A DNA stretch of 64,000 nt from an uncultured Muribaculaceae bacterium (GCA_910587235.1 CAJUKD010000003.1:62001-126000), one strand, 5' to 3'; numbered from the stretch's first letter, positions 35,023 through 44,336 are shown. The notes: generated from the letters alone by a model not told the origin. Program-made: numbers and translations.

Positions 35023-35199
35023 TGATTCTTTTTTCGCAAAGTTAAGCCTTATCGCCGTTAAAAGACACTTAAACCATCCCAAAAAAACGTAAACAGGATG
35101 CATCCCGTAGCACCGCCCCCGCGTAGTAGATGGCTCTTGATGTATTTATTTACAGGCTATTATAGATTATGGCGGTTAATAACCCCATAATATATATAT

Positions 35200-35832
35200 T
35201 TATTTCTCCAAAACAGACAAGTCTACGTTAGGCAGCAACTCCGGCACTTTATCTGCCGGCACTGTTACGGAACAAGCCCCTTGTGTTATCGGAGAATTGA
35301 CTTGAGGAGCACTGAGAACCGTACCATTTACGCAGATGGCAATTCTTTTACCGATATTTGCTGTCGTTATTTTCTCCCAAAGCGACCTGTCGTTAAATCT
35401 GAAAGCGACTTGATAAATGTCCCCGGATTTCGGTAATTTATTGACCTCCGTAATTTCAACATCCTGTTCCAGCAAAGGTGTGGAAGCTATGATAACCAGA
35501 TCCATTTTTCCAGGGTCACCATAGTTTACCCATTGATAGCTATAACCTTGTGTTGAAAGAATTGAATCATTTTGCAACAGAATATCGCTGACCTTGGCCG
35601 ACTCGTCCTGTGTGTAGCTGTAGCGTAAAGGAAGAACATCATTATATGTTTCTGCGTCGGGGATTTCAAGTGTAATGGAATCCAATGGCACAACCTCGTA
35701 TGTGGCGACGTTCCATACCATATTTTTCACTTCGGCGTTCTTGTTTGTGTTCGTATTACCGCAACCCGTAGGAATTGAGATGAAAGCTGTAATACATGCA
35801 AGGAGAGACAGATTGATTTGCACTTTTTTCAT
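35200..35832 (-). CDS. Lipoprotein with a SecD P1-head-like domain (210 aa)
   Basis: A lipoprotein signal peptide ends at the cysteine of SIPTGCGNTN (about residue 24). The C-terminal half matches the P1 head subdomain of SecD: LWEKITTANIGKRIAICVNG and TVLSAPQVNSPITQGACSV mirror the SecD pattern TrenvGkrlAivlDg...saPvvnspItgG. In SecD this region lies between membrane helices and grips translocating proteins. Here it stands alone as a lipid-anchored envelope protein without membrane helices. No sec gene is adjacent. A role in folding or export is inference. Confidence 0.72.
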   Translation of the reverse strand: MKKVQINLSLLACITAFISIPTGCGNTNTNKNAEVKNMVWNVATYEVVPLDSITLEIPDAETYNDVLPLRYSYTQDESAKVSDILLQNDSILSTQGYSYQWVNYGDPGKMDLVIIASTPLLEQDVEITEVNKLPKSGDIYQVAFRFNDRSLWEKITTANIGKRIAICVNGTVLSAPQVNSPITQGACSVTVPADKVPELLPNVDLSVLEK

Positions 35833-35900
35833 GGCCTATATTGGATTAGGTGAATTTATAATGCGAAGGTACACAAATTAACTGATATCAGGAATATAAT

Positions 35901-35942
35901 ATTAGCGACCGGCAAATCAAAATGGAATTGCCGGTCGCTAAT
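35901..35942 (-). terminator. Perfect hairpin terminator of the lipoprotein gene at 35970
   Basis: ATTAGCGACCGGCAA (35901-35915) pairs exactly with 35928-35942 around a 12-nt loop. On the minus strand an AT-rich stretch follows. It separates the two lipoprotein genes. Confidence 0.78.
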
Positions 35943-35969
35943 TCGGTGTCTGTATATATTTCCGGGGGA

Positions 35970-36443
35970 TTATTTCTTGTTCAGCTTGGGTTCAGCCCTG
36001 AAAGTGCTTGTACCTACTTCAGGCATATCATCCGCCGAAGCTATCACATTCACGCGGTAGGCTATGACTGCGTCTGCTATCGACTTGTCGACTGCGAATA
36101 CCTGGCAGGCGATTTCAAGAATGTGGCGGCCTACGGGAGTGTTCTCGTCCGTGCTGATTTCGAATTTATATGGAGGCTCGGGTGATACACCTAACAGGTA
36201 ACCGTCCCAGTAGAAACTCGGAGTACCGATGGCGGCATCTTTGCCCTTGTCGTTGTTGATAACTTTGATCGACTCGATCACAAGTTCATCGCCTTGCACA
36301 ACGTAAAGACCGTCGTCAAATTTAACACCGCCGCTGATAGTTATATCGAAATCCACGTCAGGCAGATTGTCATCGTCGTCGCACGACGAAAACATAGTTC
36401 CGAAAGCCGGAATAAGGCAAAGAAGAAAGAATAACTTTTTCAT
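35970..36443 (-). CDS. Hypothetical lipoprotein (157 aa)
   Basis: The start MKKLFFLLCLIPAFGTMFSS leads to a lipoprotein cysteine followed by DDDDN, an acidic +2 pattern seen on surface- or envelope-anchored Bacteroidetes lipoproteins. The rest is beta-rich (FDITISGGVKFDDGLYVVQG, PPYKFEISTDENTPVGRHIL) and suggests an immunoglobulin-like fold. No named family is recognised. The open frame extends 30 codons upstream but lacks a signal peptide, so the start at 36443 is used. Confidence 0.7.
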   Translation of the reverse strand: MKKLFFLLCLIPAFGTMFSSCDDDDNLPDVDFDITISGGVKFDDGLYVVQGDELVIESIKVINNDKGKDAAIGTPSFYWDGYLLGVSPEPPYKFEISTDENTPVGRHILEIACQVFAVDKSIADAVIAYRVNVIASADDMPEVGTSTFRAEPKLNKK

Positions 36444-36602
36444 AAGAATTGAATGCTTGTAGGAGTTTGTCATTTTTTGCACAGTAGTTTTTGCATTTAT
36501 TTTGATAACGTATTCGTTCCGCTTTTGGTTCACAGTTTGTCGATTTCAGACATTTTGCAGCCATTAAATACTTTTTGAGGTGTTAAAAGTGTCGTTAGCC
36601 TA

Positions 36603-36632
36603 TTGTTTTGCACGATTTATTGCATAAATTTG
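36603..36632 (+). promoter_or_regulatory. Promoter of the GHL10-GT2-PRT-HAD operon
   Basis: TTG at 36603-36605, a 19-bp spacer and TAAATTTG at 36625-36632 stand 53 bp before the ATG at 36686. Confidence 0.62.
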
Positions 36633-36685
36633 TAACTCATGCGGTATAAATTGACTTTTATGCCGTTGCAAAAAATCAAAAAGTA

Positions 36686-38155
36686 ATGAACAGACTGCGT
36701 TCGTTTATCTGCCAAACAGGACTCCTGGTAGCTTCCGTATTTATAAACGGAACACTTTCAGCATCTCTGCACCCCAAGCGTGAATTCCGTGGCGCATGGA
36801 TGAACACCATATACCAGCCCCAGTACAAGGCAAATTCCACCGAAGCCAATAAGAAATATCTGTGTCGGCAGCTCGACAGCCTGAGCCTCGCCGGTGTCAA
36901 TGCCGTTATCTTTCAGGTGCGCCCGCAGGCCGATGCTTTCTATGAAAGCCGCCTTGAACCGTGGAGCCGTTTTCTTACCGACGGCGGCAAGGCTCCGAGT
37001 CCGTATTGGGATCCTCTTGAGTTCATGGTCGGGGAATGTCATGCACGCGGCATGGAACTCCACGCATGGCTTAACCCTTACAGAGTGACCTCCGCGGCCG
37101 GACAGCAGTTGCCCCCCGGACATATATATCACAAACATCCGGAGCGTTTTGTCCGCTATGGCGGAAAACTTTATTTTGATCCGGGAATTCCCGAGAACAG
37201 GGACTTTATAGTCGCTATAGTCAAGGATATTGTTAGCCGTTACGATGTTGACGGCATTCATTTCGACGACTATTTCTATCCGTATCCTATAAAAGGTGTG
37301 GATTTTCCCGATAAGAAATCCTATGCCCGTTATGGGAAAAAAATGAAACGCGACGACTGGCGCCGACATAATGTCGACCTCCTTGTCCGCGACGTGCACA
37401 ACGCCATCGACGCCACCAAGCCATGGGTGCGTTTCGGCATAAGTCCTTTCGGCATCTGGCGCAACCGTAAATCGGATCCGCGCGGAAGCGAAACATCAGG
37501 ACTTGAAAATTTCGATGCGCTCTATGCCGACGTGCTTCTGTGGGCATCCGAAGGATGGGTCGACTATATTGCGCCGCAACTCTATTGGGAACTCGATCAC
37601 AAAGCCGCATCCTACCGCACACTGATAGACTGGTGGAACCGGAATGCCGACGGTTGCCAGCTATACATAGGACAGGATGTGGAACGTTCGGTAAAAGCCG
37701 GAGAACTGGATTCCAAAATGTCCTTGTTGCGCGCTTCGGGCAATGTCGAAGGGCTATGTTGGTGGCCTGCCTATTCAATTACGCGTAATGTGGGTGGTGT
37801 TGCCGACTCCCTGGCCTGCATCCACCATGCCGTCAAGGCTCTGCCCCCGTCCTTTCCCTACAAATGCGGACACGACCCCGAAGCACCTTCAGGTATGCGC
37901 ATCGAGGGTGGCTCGCAGATAAGCTGGGACAGACCCGCGGCAAGCGGAGCATCGACCGATGTCAACCGTCATGTGATATACCGTTTCGACACTTCTGCCG
38001 AAGTCGACATAAGCCGTCCCGAAGCTATTGTGGCGGTAACATATTCCGGCAACTGGACTGTAGAAGCTCCCGGATGCTATGTCGTGACAGCACTTGACCG
38101 CGCTAATAACGAGTCCGGACCATCTGAAATAGTAAACGTATGGAAACGCCGCTGA
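36686..38155 (+). CDS. GHL10 (DigH/YddW-like) glycosyl hydrolase family protein (489 aa)
   Basis: After a signal peptide (LLVASVFINGTLSAS) come hallmarks of the GHL10 barrel: EFRGAWMNTIYQPQY, GVNAVIFQVRPQADAFYES, ELHAWLNPYRVT, DPGIPENRDFIVAIVKDIV and DGIHFDDYFYPYP, with the probable catalytic acids in the last. The C-terminus (about 395-489) is a fibronectin-like domain. The E. coli relative DigH cleaves denuded peptidoglycan glycan strands, so a wall-linked role is likely. It overlaps the GT2 gene by 16 bp and heads a four-gene operon. Confidence 0.9.
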   Translation: MNRLRSFICQTGLLVASVFINGTLSASLHPKREFRGAWMNTIYQPQYKANSTEANKKYLCRQLDSLSLAGVNAVIFQVRPQADAFYESRLEPWSRFLTDGGKAPSPYWDPLEFMVGECHARGMELHAWLNPYRVTSAAGQQLPPGHIYHKHPERFVRYGGKLYFDPGIPENRDFIVAIVKDIVSRYDVDGIHFDDYFYPYPIKGVDFPDKKSYARYGKKMKRDDWRRHNVDLLVRDVHNAIDATKPWVRFGISPFGIWRNRKSDPRGSETSGLENFDALYADVLLWASEGWVDYIAPQLYWELDHKAASYRTLIDWWNRNADGCQLYIGQDVERSVKAGELDSKMSLLRASGNVEGLCWWPAYSITRNVGGVADSLACIHHAVKALPPSFPYKCGHDPEAPSGMRIEGGSQISWDRPAASGASTDVNRHVIYRFDTSAEVDISRPEAIVAVTYSGNWTVEAPGCYVVTALDRANNESGPSEIVNVWKRR

Positions 38156-39108
38156 TATCAGTAATAGTTCCTGTATATAATGCACAGGAATATCTTGCCG
38201 AATGTATTGAAAGCATTCTTGTGCAGACATTGACCGCTTTCGAACTTATTCTTGTCGACGATGCCTCCACCGACAAAACATCCTCGATATGTCGGGACTA
38301 TGCCTCAGGCGACAGTAGAATAAAGTTCATACAACTCGAAAAAAACGAAGGACAGGCCAACGCCCGTAACGTCGGACTTGATGCTGCTGTCGGGCGCCGC
38401 ATCTGTTTTGTTGACTCAGACGACTGCATCCATCCTCAGGCTCTGCGGCGCATGTCCGATGTTATGGATTCAAGCGGCGTACTGATGGTGGCTGCCGAAG
38501 CCATTAATGCCACATCTGTAGAATTTAAGCCTTTTGAATCCGATAGGGTGGCATACGATGTGATTGGCTTTGAAAAGGCCATGAAACTATTTTTCTATCA
38601 GAAAAAAAAATACTGGGCTTCGGTATGTAGCAAGCTCTATGACTGCTCGCTTTTCGACGACAGTCTGCGTTTCCACAAAGGCCTGTACTATGAGGACCTT
38701 GAGATATTCCCCCATCTTATGCGTCGTGCCGGACACATTGCTTCATTCAACGATGTAATTTATTTTTACAGAGTCAATCCAGGAAGCTTCATAAATACGT
38801 GGAGCGACAAACGCCTCGACGTACTTCATGTCACCGCCCTGATGGAAGATGATGTCCGACGCCATTTTCCGCACATTTTGCCCGCTGCCGCCGACCGCCG
38901 TTTCAGTGCCAATTTCAATATCTTTATTCTTGCCTCGGCTGCGGGACGCAAAGATGTGGCACAGTCGTGCTGGAAGGTGATAAAGCACTATCGCCGCAGA
39001 TGTCTTGCCGATTCTTCGGCGCGGATGAAGAACAAAATGGGGGCGTTGCTGTCATATTTAGGGCAAGGATGTGTGCTTTTTGTCGCAAGATTATTAAATT
39101 TGCACTGA
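38140..39108 (+). CDS. Family 2 glycosyltransferase (322 aa)
   Basis: The GT-A start ISVIVPVYNAQEYLAECIES is followed by LILVDDASTDKTSSICRDYA, ARNVGLDAAVGRRICFVDSD and DLEIFPHLMRRAGH. These are the nucleotide-sugar binding and DxD regions of GT2 enzymes, usually active at the inner membrane face on lipid-linked glycans. Donor and acceptor are unknown. The start overlaps the GHL10 stop by 16 bp. The next gene starts 26 bp later. Confidence 0.93.
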   Translation: METPLISVIVPVYNAQEYLAECIESILVQTLTAFELILVDDASTDKTSSICRDYASGDSRIKFIQLEKNEGQANARNVGLDAAVGRRICFVDSDDCIHPQALRRMSDVMDSSGVLMVAAEAINATSVEFKPFESDRVAYDVIGFEKAMKLFFYQKKKYWASVCSKLYDCSLFDDSLRFHKGLYYEDLEIFPHLMRRAGHIASFNDVIYFYRVNPGSFINTWSDKRLDVLHVTALMEDDVRRHFPHILPAAADRRFSANFNIFILASAAGRKDVAQSCWKVIKHYRRRCLADSSARMKNKMGALLSYLGQGCVLFVARLLNLH

Positions 39109-39134
39109 ATTACGATGACCGTCAATAGATAATT

Positions 39135-39701
39135 GTGAGCTGGAAGATACTGACACTTGATAACGACGCCTTTACCGACGCCTGCCGACTGCTTGAAGCA
39201 AAAGTGGTCGAGTCTGGCTTTTATCCTGACATGGTTGTTTCCATCCGTAGCGGAGGCATGTTTGTAGGCAATAAGATGTTCACGGACATAAGGCACCGCA
39301 GTACATTGCTGCAAAGACCGTCGACAGCCGGTAAGAAACGATTCGTGGCGGCTATTGTGCGTAATCTTCCGCGCTTCGTCCAGAATTCATTGCGTATAGT
39401 CGAGGCTCGCGTGCTCGGCAGAAAGAAGGCACGCCGTATATCGGGCGGCGACCGTCCGAAGATCCACATCCCATTCGGGCCTTCCGAAAGAGCGCGCAAG
39501 ATTCTTGTGGTCGACGATGCTGTCGACAGCGGCTACACGCTGAGCCACGTCCTTGAAGCCTTCAAGGCTGTTCTGCCGGCCGGAGCGGAAGTACGCTCTG
39601 CAGTGATAACAGTCACCACCGACGATCCTCTTGTGATGCCCGATTTCTATCTTTACAACGATAAGACTCTTGTCCGTTTTCCATGGGCGATGGATGCTTG
39701 A
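39135..39701 (+). CDS. Phosphoribosyltransferase-fold protein (188 aa)
   Basis: The PRPP-binding loop is ILVVDDAVDSGYTLSHV (about residues 122-138), and a start-proximal MVVSIRSGGMFVGNKM matches the PP loop of type I phosphoribosyltransferases. A GTG start at 39135 is used because no ATG precedes the fold. The substrate is not a standard salvage base by any visible motif. Between a glycosyltransferase and a HAD phosphatase, it might make a phosphoribosyl-linked sugar or lipid (inference). It overlaps the HAD gene by 19 bp. Confidence 0.8.
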   Translation: MSWKILTLDNDAFTDACRLLEAKVVESGFYPDMVVSIRSGGMFVGNKMFTDIRHRSTLLQRPSTAGKKRFVAAIVRNLPRFVQNSLRIVEARVLGRKKARRISGGDRPKIHIPFGPSERARKILVVDDAVDSGYTLSHVLEAFKAVLPAGAEVRSAVITVTTDDPLVMPDFYLYNDKTLVRFPWAMDA

Positions 39702-40348
39702 GCGGCGGTCTGACTGTGGTGGATTTCGATGGCACCTATATTGCCGGAAATTCGCTGCATATCTATCTGCGCATGGCGTTCATGTATCATCTGCGCGGAC
39801 TGCGCCTGAAGCGTGCGTTCCGCATCGCCATGGCTCTCGCCATGCGTAAAGCCGGAATGCTGTCGCACGTGGCCATGAAGCGGAAAGCGCTTGACGCCGC
39901 CGGAACCCCGGAATCATTGCTTTCCGGATTCTCAAAAAAAATAAAACACATGGTACGCCCCGATGTCGCGGATTTCATCTCTTTCCGCAAATCTTGCGGC
40001 GACGTGATTCTGCTTGCCACGGCGGCTCCCGGTTTTTATGTACGCCGGGTATGGCCGGGTGAGTATTTCGTGGCAACGGAATACAGCGATGCCACTATGG
40101 GCGAGGAGTGCCGAGGTGAGGCAAAACTCCAAGCGGTCCGCCGTTTCATCGAAGAGCACGGCCTGCGCATCGGCTATATGCTTACCGACCACCTCGACGA
40201 TGCCCCGCTTATGCGCTTCAATGCCGCGGCGGGCGGAACCAACGTGCTTGTGGCGCCTGATGAGCGTACTTTAAGATTTTTCCGACAGCTCGAGCCAACG
40301 GAGTTCCTTTTCATCGAGCAGATCGCCGACAGCACTGTAACGCTGTGA
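39683..40348 (+). CDS. HAD-IB family phosphatase (221 aa)
   Basis: HAD motif I is TVVDFDGTYIAGNS (about residues 11-24), motif II is in VILLATAAPGFYV, and motif III/IV is in YMLTDHLDDAPLMRF. Helices between motif I and II form the cap (RMAFMYHLRGLRLKRAFRI). The architecture matches SerB/PgpC-like enzymes acting on small phosphate esters. It overlaps the PRT gene upstream and shares its last 78 bp with the convergent ABC-F gene, an unusually long tail-to-tail overlap. Confidence 0.85.
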   Translation: MGDGCLSGGLTVVDFDGTYIAGNSLHIYLRMAFMYHLRGLRLKRAFRIAMALAMRKAGMLSHVAMKRKALDAAGTPESLLSGFSKKIKHMVRPDVADFISFRKSCGDVILLATAAPGFYVRRVWPGEYFVATEYSDATMGEECRGEAKLQAVRRFIEEHGLRIGYMLTDHLDDAPLMRFNAAAGGTNVLVAPDERTLRFFRQLEPTEFLFIEQIADSTVTL

Positions 40349-42127
40349 CTTTTCGGCTATGTCATCGCCGCCTCCGGCATTGAAATAAGCTTCAAGTTCT
40401 TTCTTTTCGGCGCTCAGTGCCTCGATTTCTTTCTCAAGCTTTTCAAATTCGACACGTTCCTTGTAGCTCATCCGTTCGGGGCGCTCCGCATGGCGGCGTT
40501 CGGCTTTAGGAGCATCGGACACCGTAACCTTGGCAGCTTCCGAGGCCTGACGGTCCGCCCATTGGCGATACTCGCTGTAGGTGCCGGGAAAATCCTTTAT
40601 GACTCCGTTGCCCTGCATCACGAATATGTGGTCCACCGTGTTATCGATGAAGAAACGGTCATGACTGATCACGATAAGGCAACCCTTGAATTCGGTAAGG
40701 AATTCTTCAAGAATACCGAGTGTGACTATATCGAGATCGTTCGTCGGTTCGTCAAGTATGAGGAAATTAGGCTGCTGCATAAGCACTACGGCCAGATGAA
40801 GGCGGCAGCGCTCGCCGCCGCTGAGGGTGTGGATATACTTCTGCTGGTCGGCGCCGCTGAAAAGAAAGCGCTGCAGGTAAGGGATAGGGGAGATGCGTTC
40901 TCCGCCGCCGAGCACAATTTCGTCGGCTATTTCTGTCACGGCGTCGATCACCTTTTTTGAACTGTCGAACGCTATTCCGTCCTGGCTGTAGTAGCCGAAC
41001 CGCACCGTTGTGCCCACATTCCACTCACCCGAATCAGCCGGGACAAGTCCTTGCAGCATCTTTATGAATGTCGACTTGCCTACACCGTTCCCGCCTACGA
41101 GTCCGAGTTTTTCTCCGCGGGCAAACGTATATGTGAAACCGTCGAGAATCACTTTGTCGCCGAAACGCTTGCTGATGTCCGTGGCCTCGAAAATCTTCGA
41201 GCCTATGTAACTCGACTGTGCGCGCAGCTCCACGTTCTTTTCAGTGAGGTTCATGCGCGAACGTTCCTTAAGGTCGTAGAAACTGTCGATGCGGAACTTT
41301 GCTTTGCCTGCGCGCGCCTGCGGCTGACGGCGCATCCATTCCTGCTCGCGGCGAAGAGTATTCCGCACCCGGGCAAGTTCGGCGCCCATGGCTTCTATGC
41401 GTTCGGCACGGCGGCGCAGGTAATATTCGAAATTTCCGTCGTAGATATATGCCGTGCGGTTGTCCAGTTCTATTATACGGTTGCACACACGGTCGAGGAA
41501 ATAACGGTCGTGGGTAACCATCAGCAAAGTCATGCGCGAGCGTCTGAGATAATTTTCCAGCCACTCGATCATTGCAATGTCCAGATGATTCGTCGGTTCG
41601 TCGAGTATAAGAAAATCGGGCTGACGGATCACCACGCGTGCCAGAGCCACACGTTTGCGCTGTCCGCCCGAAAGATTTTCCATGCGTGCGCCGAGGTCGT
41701 TTATGCCAAGCATGGTGAGAGTCTGCTTCATGCGGTCGAGATAGTCCCATGCCTGACGGCTGTCCATCTCGTGGGCTATTTCGGCGGTGGCCTCGCCGTT
41801 GCCGGCTGCAATGGATTCCTCGTAGCGTCTGACAAGGACGGCAAGTTCGTCGTCGGAGTCGAGCGCGGCATCCAGCACCGTCAGGCCGGGGGAGAACTCC
41901 GGAAGCTGTTCCAGAAATGCTACGCGTACGCCGTTGCGGAACGTGATTTTGCCGCTGTCGGCAGCCTCGGTGCCGGCAAGCATACGCAGCAGCGTACTCT
42001 TGCCGGTACCGTTTTTGGCGACGATGCCGATTTTGTCGCCTTCATCGACGCCGAATGTCAGGTCGTCCATCAGAAGGCGGTCGCCATAGCTTTTTGTCAG
42101 ATTTTCTATGTTGAGGAAGTTAGCCAT
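40271..42127 (-). CDS. ABC-F family ATPase, Uup-like (618 aa)
   Basis: Two ABC domains lie in one chain without membrane segments: Walker A GIVAKNGTGKSTLLRML and GLVGGNGVGKSTFIKML, signatures LSGGQRKRVALARV and LSGGERCRLHLAVV, Walker B DFLILDEPTNHLD and NFLILDEPTNDLD. A C-terminal coiled coil (YKERVEFEKLEKEIEALSAE) is characteristic of Uup. ABC-F proteins act on the ribosome; Uup is also linked to DNA branch processing. ATG 42127 starts at MANFLNIENLTKSYG. The 5' end is 10 bp from the pullulanase stop. Confidence 0.94.
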   Translation of the reverse strand: MANFLNIENLTKSYGDRLLMDDLTFGVDEGDKIGIVAKNGTGKSTLLRMLAGTEAADSGKITFRNGVRVAFLEQLPEFSPGLTVLDAALDSDDELAVLVRRYEESIAAGNGEATAEIAHEMDSRQAWDYLDRMKQTLTMLGINDLGARMENLSGGQRKRVALARVVIRQPDFLILDEPTNHLDIAMIEWLENYLRRSRMTLLMVTHDRYFLDRVCNRIIELDNRTAYIYDGNFEYYLRRRAERIEAMGAELARVRNTLRREQEWMRRQPQARAGKAKFRIDSFYDLKERSRMNLTEKNVELRAQSSYIGSKIFEATDISKRFGDKVILDGFTYTFARGEKLGLVGGNGVGKSTFIKMLQGLVPADSGEWNVGTTVRFGYYSQDGIAFDSSKKVIDAVTEIADEIVLGGGERISPIPYLQRFLFSGADQQKYIHTLSGGERCRLHLAVVLMQQPNFLILDEPTNDLDIVTLGILEEFLTEFKGCLIVISHDRFFIDNTVDHIFVMQGNGVIKDFPGTYSEYRQWADRQASEAAKVTVSDAPKAERRHAERPERMSYKERVEFEKLEKEIEALSAEKKELEAYFNAGGGDDIAEKSQRYSAVGDLLDEKELRWLELSEKS

Positions 42128-42137
42128 TGTCTTTATT

Positions 42138-44162
42138 TCATTTTGTGCGGGCAAGAATGAGTGCCGATGTCGGAGCCACCATCGTTGTGCCGCCTTTTAC
42201 CGAGTCCAGACCGTCGGCGTCGATTTTGCCGTCGCGCGCTATGACCGTCCATTCGCCTTTGGGAATCCTTGCCGCGAACGGAGCGTCGGAGCCGTTGAAC
42301 ACAAGTTTGATTTCCTTCCAGCTGTCGCCTCCGGCATTGTCTTTCAGTGAATATGAAATGATATTGGGTGATTCGATTTTATCGAATACGAGGTGACGGG
42401 CGATTTCATCGGCTGTCCTGAGGCGGAATGCCGGATGCTCGCGGCGCAGGCGGATAAGTTCGCGGTAGTAGTCGAATTGTTCGCGGTTTTTGTTCTTGAG
42501 GCTCCAGTCTATTGCATTGATTGAATCCGGGCTTTTGTAAGAATTGTGCACGCCTTTCTTGTCGCGGAACAGTTCTTCGCCGGCGAACATGAACGGCGTT
42601 CCCTGTGATGTGAATACTATCGTCTGTGCCAGGCGTGCGGCGCGCTGGCGGTCGGCCTCGCTGCTGCCGGGCATCGACGCGGCAAGCTTGTCGGTGAGGG
42701 TCAGGTCGTCGTGGCACGACACATAATTGATTATTTGTGTCGGAGCCGACGCGTATGCGAATTTTGAATTGTTGCCTTTGGAGTAGTCGACTTGCGGATG
42801 GGCTGTCGACGCCACGATGCCAATCTTCACGGTTTCCTCGTTGCCGGGTTTTCCTGTTGCGAAACCTCGGTCGGCGGCGTTGCTGTAGTGGCCTTTGATC
42901 GCGTCGCGTATGTCATCGGAGAATACGGCGATGCCGTCCATCTTGGCCACGTTCTCTTTCAGGGCACGGCGGTCGGCGGGCAGAGGTGAATCGCCGGCGG
43001 TCCATCCTTCGCCATAGACGAATATCGACGGGTTGATTTTTTTCAGTTCGTCGGCCACGCGGTTCATCGTTTCAATGTCGTGAATTGCCATAAGATCGAA
43101 GCGGAAGCCGTCGATATGGTATTCTTTTGCCCAGTATTTCACTGAGTTGACAATGAAATCGCTCATCTGGCGGCGTTCGGAGGCTGTTTCGTTGCCGCAG
43201 CCCGAAGCGTCGCTGTAGCTGCCGTCCTGACGGTGGCGGTAGTAATATCCCGGCGCTGTCAGAGAGAAGTTGGAGCCGTCGTTGTCGGCGGTGTGGTTGT
43301 AGACCACATCCATCACCACGCCTATGCCCGCACGGTGCAGAGCCTGCACCATTTTTTTCATTTCTGTGATGCGGGCGGCAGGATTTGCCGGGTCGGTGGA
43401 GTAGGAACCCTCGGGTGCGTTGTAGTTGTAAGGGTCATAGCCCCAGTTATACTGGTTGGAGAGCAGATTGGATTCGTCGACGGAGTTATAGTCGTAGGAC
43501 GGGAGTATGTGTACGTGGGTCACCCCAAGCTCTTTCAGATGTTCTATGCCTGTCTTGTCGCCGGCGAGCGAGCGTGTCTGCTCTTCGGTCAGAGCAAGGA
43601 ATTTTCCCTTGTGTACGATGCCCGACGACGGATGCACGCTGAAATCGCGGTGGTGCATTTCGTAGATGACGGCATCGTTGATGCTTTTCAGTTCCGGTCC
43701 GCGGTCTTCGCTCCATCCTTCGGGATCGGTGCCGGCAAGGTCGATGATGGCTGCGCGGTGTCCGTTGGTACCTACGGCCTTTGCCCATACACCGGGAGTT
43801 TCAGCCAGGCGGCGGCCACGGCCGTCGGTTATGGCGAAAGTATAGAATTTGCCGTAGAGTTGTCCGGGAGCGGTAGCGCGCCAGGTTCCGCGGTCGCCGC
43901 GTGTCATTGTCAGCGAGTCGACGGCGGGAGTGTTGCGGTCCGAATCGTATATATAGACTGTGGCGGCTTTGGCTTCAGGCGACCACACTGTGAAATGCGT
44001 GCCGTTGCCGTCGACTCGAAGTTCAAGGTCGTTGCCGTCGTAGACAGGCCATGTGGCGTAGTGTGAGTCCATGTTTTCCTGTGCGTTAATTGTCAGAGCC
44101 GGTGATGCGAGTGCTGCTATTGCCATTATGGCACTGCCGATGGGCTTGATAGGTCTGTTCAT
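42138..44162 (-). CDS. pulA: Type I pullulanase, GH13 (674 aa)
   Basis: A signal peptide (IMAIAALASPALTINAQ) precedes a CBM48-like N-terminal sandwich (LELRVDGNGTHFTVWSPEAK). The catalytic barrel follows with the type I signature YNWGYDPYNYNAPEGSY, then GIGVVMDVVYNHTADN, the nucleophile in HIDGFRFDLMAIHD, the acid/base in VYGEGWTAGD, and YVSCHDDLTLTDKL. It cleaves alpha-1,6 branch points in glycogen or pullulan outside the cytoplasm. A -7 box TATCTTTG lies at 44221-44228 on the minus strand. The start at 44162 is fixed by the signal peptide. Confidence 0.93.
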   Translation of the reverse strand: MNRPIKPIGSAIMAIAALASPALTINAQENMDSHYATWPVYDGNDLELRVDGNGTHFTVWSPEAKAATVYIYDSDRNTPAVDSLTMTRGDRGTWRATAPGQLYGKFYTFAITDGRGRRLAETPGVWAKAVGTNGHRAAIIDLAGTDPEGWSEDRGPELKSINDAVIYEMHHRDFSVHPSSGIVHKGKFLALTEEQTRSLAGDKTGIEHLKELGVTHVHILPSYDYNSVDESNLLSNQYNWGYDPYNYNAPEGSYSTDPANPAARITEMKKMVQALHRAGIGVVMDVVYNHTADNDGSNFSLTAPGYYYRHRQDGSYSDASGCGNETASERRQMSDFIVNSVKYWAKEYHIDGFRFDLMAIHDIETMNRVADELKKINPSIFVYGEGWTAGDSPLPADRRALKENVAKMDGIAVFSDDIRDAIKGHYSNAADRGFATGKPGNEETVKIGIVASTAHPQVDYSKGNNSKFAYASAPTQIINYVSCHDDLTLTDKLAASMPGSSEADRQRAARLAQTIVFTSQGTPFMFAGEELFRDKKGVHNSYKSPDSINAIDWSLKNKNREQFDYYRELIRLRREHPAFRLRTADEIARHLVFDKIESPNIISYSLKDNAGGDSWKEIKLVFNGSDAPFAARIPKGEWTVIARDGKIDADGLDSVKGGTTMVAPTSALILARTK

Positions 44163-44258
44163 TTCTGTTGAAGTTTTTCGAATAAGCGGTATGAATTCTG
44201 AAGGTGATTCTTCGATAATGCAAAGATACTTCTTTTCCGTCAATAGCCCAAAAACAAA

Positions 44259-44313
44259 GTCCGGCAGGAGTGGCTGAAAACCGAAATTTCAGGTTTCGCC
44301 GATCCTGCCGGAC
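44259..44313 (-). terminator. Terminator after clpB
   Basis: GTCCGGCAGGA (44259-44269) pairs with TCCTGCCGGAC (44303-44313), with more pairing inside (GAAACC/GGTTTTC). It lies 24 bp past the clpB stop. Confidence 0.75.
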
Positions 44314-44336
44314 CGTTTGTTATGCTCCGATGGCAA

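Noticed and set aside
41051..42160. 369-codon open frame on the plus strand
   Set aside because: Antisense shadow of the ABC-F ATPase gene, which has all its motifs on the other strand.
43233..44066. 277-codon open frame on the plus strand
   Set aside because: Antisense shadow of the pullulanase gene.
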